NCBI RefSeq assembly: GCF_900142675.1
Contig: NZ_FRBS01000001.1
Span: 124,001-188,000, forward strand
Length of the DNA: 64,000 nt
Source of the DNA: Shouchella rhizosphaerae
GTDB taxonomy: Bacteria > Bacillota > Bacilli > Bacillales > Bacillaceae_D
Direction: 5' to 3'
In this document: one piece after another, positions 17,798-24,221 of the stretch
Layout of the letters: each line of letters starts with the position of its first letter
How positions within the stretch are numbered: position 1 is the first letter of the stretch
Notes under the pieces: generated by a model
Databases searched by the model: none
What the model was told of the DNA's origin: nothing
Seen by the model: only the letters and a program-made list of their open reading frames with translations
Position numbers and translations under genes: made by a program

Positions 17798-18259
17798 TTA
17801 AGAGCGAATGTCCGACGTTTCTTTTGTATATGCACGAAGCATCCATGCGTGTTTTTCGATGTTTTCTTGCAAGCCAATGAGCATGTCTTGGGTTGCATCG
17901 TCGCCAAGAGAGCCGCATGTGTCAATGCCGCTTTTAAGCTCATCAGAAATTTTTTCGTAATCACGTACTAAGTCACGAACCATTTCATCAGGAGACAGCG
18001 TTTTATCGCCCTCTTTTATCGCGGATAGTTGCAGAAACTCATCCATTGTTGCCACCGGTTGACCTTTTAAGGCAAGCAGGCGTTCTGCCAATTCGTCCAC
18101 TGTTTCTCCAGCTTCATTGTATAACTCTTCAAATTTCTCGTGGAGTGTAAAAAAGTGCGGGCCCTTCACATACCAATGGTAGTTATGCAATTTCACATAT
18201 AAAACACTCCAAGTTGCTACTTGTTTGTTTAATAATTGTTGGATTTTTTCTTGTGCCAT
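17798..18259 (-). CDS. dps: Dps family ferritin-like DNA-protection protein
   Basis: A 153 aa Dps/MrgA-type four-helix protein. The ferroxidase segment LHNYHWYVKGPHFFTLHEKFEELY with later ETVDELAERL holds the expected His, Asp and Glu ligands. It forms a dodecamer that oxidises Fe(II) with peroxide and shields DNA. ATG follows AAGGAGG. A consensus sigma-B promoter lies directly upstream (18295-18319), matching the known sigma-B control of Dps in B. subtilis. Confidence 0.92.
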   Translation of the reverse strand: MAQEKIQQLLNKQVATWSVLYVKLHNYHWYVKGPHFFTLHEKFEELYNEAGETVDELAERLLALKGQPVATMDEFLQLSAIKEGDKTLSPDEMVRDLVRDYEKISDELKSGIDTCGSLGDDATQDMLIGLQENIEKHAWMLRAYTKETSDIRS

Positions 18260-18294
18260 GGATGATTCCTCCTTATGGTAAGCCTACCGTTACT

Positions 18295-18319
18295 ATACCC
18301 GATCGCGATTTTCTTAAAC
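18295..18319 (-). promoter_or_regulatory. sigma-B promoter of dps
   Basis: On the minus strand GTTTAA, a 13-nt spacer and GGGTAT form a perfect general-stress promoter. The -35 overlaps the stop codon of the upstream gene, so dps can be induced independently. Confidence 0.8.
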
Positions 18320-18868
18320 ATCGGATGACGAACTTTCCACAAGTTGAATCGATGTGCTGCCGCCATGTACATGGGTAAACATGCTGCCCGCTGCTTGGAG
18401 CAAAGGCAAGCGCTTGTCCTCATGTAAATGGTTCGGAAAGTAAAAAACATGCAGTCCATTTGTCGTCGTTTCCGATGCTTCTGTTCGCAAAGCAACCGTA
18501 TCTGGACTGGAAATCAAGCCTAATTGGTCGGAAACAGTAGCCCGTTTTGGATCAACCATTAACGGTGTTTTCAGGGAATCGGCGTCATGAAAAGTAATTG
18601 GCAATTTATACTCAAGCATAAAAAAACGAGTCAAGTCCACTGCTGAATGGACCGGTTTAAAAAAGTCCCCTTCTTGAAGCGAGGCAAACAAGGCCTCATG
18701 ATGGAGCGTCCCTTTTTGGGGCCAGTTTTCTCGTGCAACAAAAGCGTTAAGCGGAGCATCTTGCAAATCAAAGTGCAGCAATTCTTGAAAAAACTGGAGA
18801 CGTCCTTTTAACATTTGTGATGATGGGCCAATTTCGATATGATAGGAATAAAGCAAACCAATCGTCAT
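18314..18868 (-). CDS. hypothetical protein upstream of dps
   Basis: A 184 aa soluble protein that I do not recognise. It contains no membrane segment or signal peptide. It has several His residues (TLHHEA, FHDAD, HVFYFPNHLHEDKR, FTHVHGG), and the C-terminus is Ser-rich. The ATG has an ideal AGGAGG site. It is divergent from queG, has its own promoter, and ends 54 nt before dps, so read-through into dps is possible. Confidence 0.75.
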   Translation of the reverse strand: MTIGLLYSYHIEIGPSSQMLKGRLQFFQELLHFDLQDAPLNAFVARENWPQKGTLHHEALFASLQEGDFFKPVHSAVDLTRFFMLEYKLPITFHDADSLKTPLMVDPKRATVSDQLGLISSPDTVALRTEASETTTNGLHVFYFPNHLHEDKRLPLLQAAGSMFTHVHGGSTSIQLVESSSSDV

Positions 18869-18893
18869 AGCGACCTCCTAAAGTGATATATTC

Positions 18894-18922
18894 ATTATCG
18901 TCGTATCGGTTGCTTAAATCAA
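18894..18922 (-). promoter_or_regulatory. sigma-A promoter of the hypothetical gene at 18314-18868
   Basis: On the minus strand TTGATT, a 17-nt spacer and GATAAT lie 26 nt before the start codon. Confidence 0.5.
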
Positions 18923-18954
18923 TAAAAGCGTATTGCAAAAAAGGAGACAAGGGC

Positions 18955-20106
18955 ATGGATTACGCCCAACTGAAAGCTGATTTGCTCGCTTATAGCGCTG
19001 AAATCGGCGTTGATAAACTGCGAATTGCATCTGCTGAGCCATTTCTGTCATTAAAAGACCGTTTAATCGAGCACCAAGAGAAAGGATATGCTTCAGGCTT
19101 TGAACATCCGGTATTGGAAGAACGGGTCGATCCGCGGCTGAGCTTGCCAAGTGCACGTACGATTATCTCGATTGCCGTTGCCTATCCGACAAAAATGAAA
19201 AAAGCGCCTAAAAGCATTCCAGGGGCAAGGCGTGGCGTTTTTTCGCGCTCGTCATGGGGACAAGATTATCACACCGTCCTCAATGACCGTTTAAAAAAAC
19301 TGGAGGCATTTTTGCGCGAACGGGTTGGGGAAACGGAAATGGTGCGAATGGTTGACACAGGTGCTTTATCTGACCGAGCTGTGGCAGAACGTGCCGGCAT
19401 AGGCTGGTCAGCGAAAAATACGTTTACGATTACGCCTGAATTTGGAAGCTTCGTATTCCTTGGCAACTTATTAACATCCTTGCCGTTCCCGTTAGATGAA
19501 CCGCTTGAAGATTTATGTGGTTCATGCACAAAATGCATTGATGCGTGTCCAACTGGCGCTCTCGTTGGTCCCGGGGAACTGAATGCACAGGCTTGTTTGT
19601 CGTACCAAACGCAAACGAAAGGATTTATGCCTGATGAGTATCGGGAAAAAATCGGGAATTATTTATACGGGTGGGACACCTGCCAGCTAGTATGCCCATA
19701 TAATAAAGGAATCGACAGCCATCACCATCAAGAAATGGAACCAGATCCAGAGCTGTGCAAACCATTACTAGAGCCGTTGTTGTCGATAAGCAATCGTAAA
19801 TTTAAAGAGCAGTTTGGCCATATGGCAGGCTCATGGCGTGGCAAAAAGCCGATCCAACGCAATGCCATTATCGCTCTTGCTCATTACAAGGAAAAAAGCG
19901 CTTTGCCGAAACTGTGTGAATTGCTTGCTTCTGATCCTCGGCCTGTTATCCGTGGTACGGCAGCTTGGGCGATTGGCAAAATTGGCGGGTCGGAAAAAGA
20001 GGAAAAAGCGCTGCTAAAAGCGAAAGAGACAGAAACGGACCAGCTTGTGCAAATTGAAATCGAAAAAGGGCTCGATCTGTTGAAAAAACAGAATGGGTCC
20101 CAATAA
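18955..20106 (+). CDS. queG: epoxyqueuosine reductase QueG
   Basis: A 383 aa cobalamin/iron-sulfur enzyme that makes the last step of queuosine synthesis on tRNA. The first 4Fe-4S motif is C188-x2-C191-x2-C194-x3-C198 followed by P; the second set includes Cys214, Cys243 and Cys247 (CQLVCPYN). The catalytic Asp is probably D134 in VDTGALSDR. The C-terminus has HEAT-like repeats that bind the tRNA stem. I start at ATG 18955 behind AAGGAG; the frame is open further up, but the upstream part reaches into the promoter region. In B. subtilis the equivalent yhbA also neighbours yhbB and trmL. Confidence 0.93.
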   Translation: MDYAQLKADLLAYSAEIGVDKLRIASAEPFLSLKDRLIEHQEKGYASGFEHPVLEERVDPRLSLPSARTIISIAVAYPTKMKKAPKSIPGARRGVFSRSSWGQDYHTVLNDRLKKLEAFLRERVGETEMVRMVDTGALSDRAVAERAGIGWSAKNTFTITPEFGSFVFLGNLLTSLPFPLDEPLEDLCGSCTKCIDACPTGALVGPGELNAQACLSYQTQTKGFMPDEYREKIGNYLYGWDTCQLVCPYNKGIDSHHHQEMEPDPELCKPLLEPLLSISNRKFKEQFGHMAGSWRGKKPIQRNAIIALAHYKEKSALPKLCELLASDPRPVIRGTAAWAIGKIGGSEKEEKALLKAKETETDQLVQIEIEKGLDLLKKQNGSQ

Positions 20107-20146
20107 TAAAGACGGCTTTAATCTTTTCAGGGAAGAAGGGAATGGC

Positions 20147-20674
20147 ATGAGTTCGCTTAAGCAAATGTACGTCAAAGAAATGGAGAGTCCCCTTGGATTG
20201 TTGTCCATTGTCGCATCGGAGCGAGGAGTTTGCCAAATCCACTTTGGTGAAATAAACAAAGCACAAGTTACGGCAAAGCTGTCAAAAGCGGGAATCCGGC
20301 CTCAATGGATTCATTTAGACGAAAATGAAGATCTTGATATTTGTGGGCAGTTGCGCGAATACTTTAATGGTCTCCGTGTTGAGTTTGATGCCGACATCGA
20401 TTTAATCGGTACGCCGTTTCAACTAAAAGTGTGGAAAGAACTACAAAATATTGGCTATGGTAAAACAAAATCGTACAAAGATATTGCCCAGGCAATAGGA
20501 GCGCCAAAAGCCGTTCGCGCAGTGGGAGGCGCCAATAATCAAAACCCCCTTCCTATATTGATCCCATGCCATAGAGTAATCGGCAGCAATGGGGCAATGG
20601 TGGGGTACGGAGGCGGCTTGACGAAAAAGCAACTATTACTAGGCCTCGAAGGAGCATTAAAAATATCCTCATAA
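20147..20674 (+). CDS. ogt: methylated-DNA--[protein]-cysteine S-methyltransferase
   Basis: A 175 aa O6-alkylguanine repair protein. The acceptor is Cys141 in IPCHRVIG; the arginine-finger helix region is KAVRAVGGANNQNP. It transfers the alkyl group irreversibly to itself. I start at ATG 20147 with GAAGGG upstream; an in-frame ATG at 20093 overlaps queG by 14 nt and would add 18 residues. It may be co-transcribed with queG. Confidence 0.92.
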   Translation: MSSLKQMYVKEMESPLGLLSIVASERGVCQIHFGEINKAQVTAKLSKAGIRPQWIHLDENEDLDICGQLREYFNGLRVEFDADIDLIGTPFQLKVWKELQNIGYGKTKSYKDIAQAIGAPKAVRAVGGANNQNPLPILIPCHRVIGSNGAMVGYGGGLTKKQLLLGLEGALKISS

Positions 20675-20676
20675 AA

Positions 20677-20706
20677 CAAGGCAGTGTGCTTATGCACGCT
20701 GCCTTG
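20677..20706 (+). terminator. hairpin after ogt, left duplicate
   Basis: CAAGGCAGTGTGC pairs with GCACGCTGCCTTG around TTAT. It is the likely ogt terminator although the tail is not T-rich. Nearly the same sequence recurs at 20861-20888, where it ends the GNAT gene. A further perfect small hairpin (GGTTGTCGAC/GTCGATAACC, one wobble) sits at 20708-20730. Confidence 0.6.
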
Positions 20707-20735
20707 AGGTTGTCGACAAAGTCGATAACCGCCCT

Positions 20736-20859
20736 CAGACTGATAGAAAACGTTTGTCAGACGAGGAGTGCAGCCGAGGGAAGATGCGAATAGAACGGGG
20801 GTTCATGAGTAGATGAGTGAGGCAAACGACGAAGTATGCGAGCGTTTGTCTACAGTCTG
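20736..20859. repeat. imperfect inverted-repeat element, copy 2 (124 bp)
   Basis: It begins CAGACTGATAGAAAACGTTT and ends GAGCGTTTG, TCTA, CAGTCTG, matching both ends of the 14643 element. The centre carries an additional segment of about 50 nt. No open frame of note. It lies between convergent genes and is bracketed by two near-identical terminator hairpins. Confidence 0.75.
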
Positions 20860-20860
20860 G

Positions 20861-20888
20861 AGGCAGTGTGCTTATGCACACTGCCTTG
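20861..20888 (-). terminator. hairpin ending the GNAT gene, right duplicate
   Basis: AGGCAGTGTGC pairs perfectly with GCACACTGCCT; the TTAT loop contains the GNAT stop codon (20872-20874). Reading on the minus strand the hairpin follows directly on the last codons. Confidence 0.55.
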
Positions 20889-21333
20889 TTTGCCTTTCCT
20901 TGAGCATCTTTTTTAACAAATACAAGTCAGATTGAGCGTTGTACCCAAAAATGCTGTAGCCTAGTTTTTCGTAGTAAGCACAGTTGGCTTTCCGTGCTTG
21001 GCAACACATTGAGGAACAACCTTGGGCGTTCGCATGCTGTTCCATTTCTTTCAGAAGCAAAGTACCCAGCCCTTGACCTTGGTATGCCGGGTGGACACAG
21101 AGACGGATAAAATGGCAACGGCGATTTGCGAATTGAAATAAACACATTGCCGAAATTTGCCCATTTTTTAAGACAAGGAGTGCCTTGTGACTTGAAGCAA
21201 TCTTTTCTTTTAGAGAGGTCGGCGTTTCTGCAAGGGCTGGTGTATCGGTCAATTCGGTGTCATATTTGCTAAATGCAAGTTGCAATAAATGATGAAGGGC
21301 GTTGGCGTCTGCCTGTTGTGCGAACCGTATCAT
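20872..21333 (-). CDS. GNAT family N-acetyltransferase
   Basis: A 153 aa acetyltransferase. The acetyl-CoA motif is visible as LCVHPAYQGQGLGTLLLKEM (V/I-x-P-x-x-Q/R-x-x-G-x-G/A). Acceptor substrate unknown. The C-terminal Cys-rich part (CSSMCCQARKANCAYYEKLGY) is in line with the family. ATG is preceded by GGAGG at 9 nt. The last codons form part of the terminator hairpin shared with the ogt side. Confidence 0.85.
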   Translation of the reverse strand: MIRFAQQADANALHHLLQLAFSKYDTELTDTPALAETPTSLKEKIASSHKALLVLKNGQISAMCLFQFANRRCHFIRLCVHPAYQGQGLGTLLLKEMEQHANAQGCSSMCCQARKANCAYYEKLGYSIFGYNAQSDLYLLKKMLKERQTRQCA

Positions 21334-21440
21334 TTAGAAGGGCCTCCGTAATCGTTTTGTTTAATTATACATATTAATAAATAATTATTCAATCATTGTT
21401 TTTAAAAAACGCCATATGATTGGAAGAGAGGAGGATGGCG

Positions 21441-22331
21441 ATGAAAAAGAAACTCGTAAAAGCAATTCATGACCGTGTAGAGAAAATGAACCAAGCGTAT
21501 GTAAGAGGAGATGCGTCCATCTTTGACGATGATGAAAAAAAAGCAATTGAACAAGAGCGGAAAGAGATGGAAAAAAGGGGGGCAGAAGTCGTCCGTTCCC
21601 AAGCTTCAGGGGACATCATTTCGGTACGCACCCATGAACAAGTGACACAAGTCGATTACGCGATTTTGCTTGAACGGTTGATTGTTCAAGATGAAGGCAG
21701 CTATATGGAAGAAAGGGTATTTAAACGTAGGGCAACCTTTACAGAGGGAAGGCTACGTGCCGATGTCCGTCTGCTCCAAGGGCCAGTGCAAGACGCACAA
21801 AATGAAAGCGCGGGGGCGCGAGACGAGCAAAGTCAAAAGCACCGTGAGTACAACCGCCGTGATGCAGTCCGATACGCGGAAAGGTGGTGGAATGATTATA
21901 ACCCCGCATTTAAGCGCTTTGAAGACAATTGCACCAATTTTATATCGCAATGCCTGTATGCTGGAGGTGCTCCAATGACTGCTAAAGGCAACACACACCA
22001 CGGTTGGTGGTATGAAAACAGCCAATCGATGAGTTTAAGCTGGTCTGTTGCCCATTCATTTCGCTGGTATTTAAGCGGCGCCCAAAAGGGACTCCGTGGC
22101 GAGGAAAAACAACGAGCAAGCCAATTGTTGCCTGGCGATGTCATTTGCTATGACTTTGATGGGTCGGGGAGATGGGATCATACCGCAATTGTTGTAGCGA
22201 AAGATTTGCGCAATGAACCTCTCGTCAATGCGCAAACAGTCAATAGCCGCATGCGTTATTGGACTTACCAAAATTCACCTGCTTATACACCAGATATCCA
22301 ATATAAATTTTTTCGCATTGTCGTTGACTAG
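21441..22331 (+). CDS. yhbB: YhbB-like protein with putative amidase domain
   Basis: A 296 aa protein. The C-terminal 155 residues form the putative amidase (amidase_6) domain: YNRRDAVRYAERWWNDYNP, then FEDNCTNFISQCLYAGGAPM with the probable catalytic Cys, then WDHTAIVV with the His. The N-terminal half is charged and helical. Function is not established; a cell-wall or peptide amidase is often assumed, although no signal peptide is present. ATG 21441 has AGGAGG 6 nt upstream. Located between queG/ogt and trmL as yhbB is in B. subtilis. Confidence 0.85.
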   Translation: MKKKLVKAIHDRVEKMNQAYVRGDASIFDDDEKKAIEQERKEMEKRGAEVVRSQASGDIISVRTHEQVTQVDYAILLERLIVQDEGSYMEERVFKRRATFTEGRLRADVRLLQGPVQDAQNESAGARDEQSQKHREYNRRDAVRYAERWWNDYNPAFKRFEDNCTNFISQCLYAGGAPMTAKGNTHHGWWYENSQSMSLSWSVAHSFRWYLSGAQKGLRGEEKQRASQLLPGDVICYDFDGSGRWDHTAIVVAKDLRNEPLVNAQTVNSRMRYWTYQNSPAYTPDIQYKFFRIVVD

Positions 22332-22398
22332 AAGGCTTTAAACTGTGGCAACTTGTATTAGGGGACGGCAAAGAGAACTAGGAAAAGAATGTGATACA

Positions 22399-22407
22399 TG
22401 CTATAAT
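22399..22407 (+). promoter_or_regulatory. extended -10 promoter of trmL
   Basis: TGCTATAAT, a perfect extended -10, lies 33 nt before the trmL start; no clear -35 is present. Confidence 0.5.
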
Positions 22408-22440
22408 GGCGGTATTTGAGTAAAGACCGAGGTGCTTTTC

Positions 22441-22914
22441 ATGAGTTTACATATTGTCCTATACCAACCTGAAATTCCAGCAAATACAGGAAACATTGCC
22501 CGCACATGCGCAGGAACCAATGCGACGCTCCATTTAATACGCCCGCTTGGGTTTTCCACTGAAGACCGGATGTTGAAGCGGGCTGGCTGCGATTATTGGC
22601 CTAATGTTACGATTCACTATTATGATTCGATTGAAGAACTGTTTGAAACTTATCCAGAAGGGCTTTTCTATTATATTGAGACAGTTGGCTCTAAACCATA
22701 TACGGACTTTGATTTCCGTAACACAGAGGTTGACCATTTTTTTGTCTTTGGCAAGGAAACGACAGGCTTGCCTAACCATCTAACAGAGGCAAACACTGAA
22801 CGCTGCCTCCGTATCCCGCAAACCGATTTAATCCGCTCCCTTAATTTATCCAATACAGCTGCAATTGTTTTGTATGAAGCATTAAGGCAACAAGGATTTC
22901 CAAACGTCCAATAA
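22441..22914 (+). CDS. trmL: tRNA (cytidine/uridine-34-2'-O)-methyltransferase TrmL
   Basis: A 157 aa SPOUT methyltransferase, formerly CspR, that methylates the wobble nucleotide of leucine tRNAs. Conserved stretches: PEIPANTGNIARTC at the N-terminus, FGKETTGLP, and the knot segment RIPQTDLIRSLNLSNTAAI. I start at the ATG 22441 with GAGGTG upstream; a longer frame from 22432 lacks a site of its own. Confidence 0.93.
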   Translation: MSLHIVLYQPEIPANTGNIARTCAGTNATLHLIRPLGFSTEDRMLKRAGCDYWPNVTIHYYDSIEELFETYPEGLFYYIETVGSKPYTDFDFRNTEVDHFFVFGKETTGLPNHLTEANTERCLRIPQTDLIRSLNLSNTAAIVLYEALRQQGFPNVQ

Positions 22915-22949
22915 AACAAGCTCGCCTCGTTGCTGTGTGCGAGCTTGTT
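22915..22949. terminator. terminator between convergent trmL and the membrane gene
   Basis: AACAAGCTCGC pairs with GCGAGCTTGTT across a 13-nt loop. The tail is more T-rich on the minus strand. Confidence 0.65.
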
Positions 22950-22956
22950 CATGCTG

Positions 22957-23514
22957 TTATAAAGGAAGGCTGGCGACAAATGAATTATAAAGGCGGATAG
23001 CGAAATAAATGATGGTAACTAAAAACGCGGCCCAAAACAAAAGCTGAAAACAAACAAAACCAATTAAGCCTGGAATCGTCAAAGAGTCGGCAATTCGGTA
23101 AATGGCAAACAACAAATAACTAAAGGCAGCAGCAACAAATAGTAACAAAATGGCAAAGATCATTTTTACGGCAGCAAGGGATAGGATGCTTGCCCCAAGA
23201 AAAATCCAGGCGCCGCCTTGTACCTTTTGCCAAAGCGCGCCCTCTTCATCTTTTGAAAAAAACAGCAATGACAGTGAAAACACTGTATCGGCAATCAATT
23301 TTAAAGCCGAAAATAGCATAAAAAAGGCCAATAAAAACAGAATCGTGACCCCAAGGCGGATTTCGTTTTCACGGATCAACTCTGTCATGCTGGCAAGAAC
23401 GCCATTCTCTTCAAGCCAGCCAATGGCAAAGGATTGGCCAAATAGCGATAACGCTAAACTAAAAAGCAATATGCTGATTAATGGAAGATGTCCGGTTAAA
23501 TACCGATTTGTCAT
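22957..23514 (-). CDS. integral membrane protein, possibly YufK/DUF5366-like
   Basis: A 185 aa protein with four or five hydrophobic helices, beginning MTNRYLTGHLPLISILLF. I chose the ATG at 23514 because AAGGAGACG is right before it; the open frame continues further upstream but that part overlaps the oxygenase gene. The pattern resembles the B. subtilis YufK family as I remember it, but this is unverified. No function assigned. Confidence 0.7.
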   Translation of the reverse strand: MTNRYLTGHLPLISILLFSLALSLFGQSFAIGWLEENGVLASMTELIRENEIRLGVTILFLLAFFMLFSALKLIADTVFSLSLLFFSKDEEGALWQKVQGGAWIFLGASILSLAAVKMIFAILLLFVAAAFSYLLFAIYRIADSLTIPGLIGFVCFQLLFWAAFLVTIIYFAIRLYNSFVASLPL

Positions 23515-23551
23515 GGTCGTCTCCTTAACACAAAATGGTGATCGTGGTGTT

Positions 23552-23866
23552 TTAGTCGCCTTTGCAAAAATAGTGGGCGACTTCATAGGCAAAAAGCTCA
23601 TTAGCAGAAGCGGCAGGCTTTGCTTGCTTTGATTTGCCAGAATGAGCATTAGCGAAAGCAGGGCTGGAAAGCCAATTTTCATAATCTTGCTTTGACGCCC
23701 ATTTCGTAAAAACAATTTGCTTTCCTGTTTCTTCCATGTTTGTGAGGAACAAAAACTCTAAACAACCTGGCACCTCTGCCATGCGCTCTGCTGATTGACG
23801 AAACCGTTCAGTCAGCACCGCTTTTCTTTCTGGTGGTACATGCAATTCATTCATGACAACATACAT
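23552..23866 (-). CDS. antibiotic-biosynthesis monooxygenase (ABM) family, HmoA/IsdG-like
   Basis: A 104 aa ferredoxin-like fold protein. MYVVMNELHVPPERKAVLTE is followed by PGCLEFLFLTN and IVFTKWASKQDYENWLSSPAF, the pattern of heme-degrading HmoA/HmoB and other ABM proteins; His near AFANAHSGK may be the heme ligand. Its neighbour, a class A PBP gene, also lies beside hmoB in B. subtilis (hmoB-pbpF), which supports the heme monooxygenase reading. Weak ribosome site. Confidence 0.7.
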   Translation of the reverse strand: MYVVMNELHVPPERKAVLTERFRQSAERMAEVPGCLEFLFLTNMEETGKQIVFTKWASKQDYENWLSSPAFANAHSGKSKQAKPAASANELFAYEVAHYFCKGD

Positions 23867-23992
23867 AGTGAAAAAACCCTTTCTTTTAAGTGAAAACGTT
23901 TTAGAAAGTTTACTGGAATGCTTTTCAAGTGTGAGCAGATTCGCTATAATGAAATGGAATCAGCCGAGCCCCTGCGAGGAGGAGTAGGAAAA

Positions 23993-24082
23993 ATGAGAAC
24001 GTTTTTGATGATGAGCGTTTGTGTCGTCTTTTTAATTTCAATTTTTGCTGGAGGCTATGAGGACAACCCTCATAAACAATAG
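23993..24082 (+). CDS. 29-residue membrane peptide
   Basis: A small ORF, starting MRTFLMMSVCVVFLI and ending GGYEDNPHKQ, with one hydrophobic helix and a polar tail. It has a very strong ribosome site (GAGGAGGAG), a perfect TATAAT at 23945-23950 and is followed 6 nt later by a hairpin terminator, so it looks like a genuine single-gene unit. It is not recognised; the shape fits small regulatory or stress membrane peptides of bacilli. Confidence 0.6.
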   Translation: MRTFLMMSVCVVFLISIFAGGYEDNPHKQ

Positions 24083-24088
24083 CCCGTT

Positions 24089-24168
24089 ACAAAAAACCGG
24101 AAGACCCTGCCATACTAGACTAAATAGAGCGCTTGTCTTTAGTCGTGAGTCGGGAACCGGTTTTTTGT
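24089..24168. terminator. large bidirectional hairpin
   Basis: ACAAAAAACCGG and CCGGTTTTTTGT form a perfect 12-bp outer stem around a second small hairpin (GACTAAA/TTTAGTC at 24118-24144). It terminates the small peptide gene and can also act on the opposing PBP gene. The inner part resembles the left end of the 14643/20736 repeats. Confidence 0.65.
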
Positions 24169-24221
24169 ATGGTATCAACCCTCTCTACGTCCGTTTATCT
24201 TCGTTCCCATTGATGGCCAGG

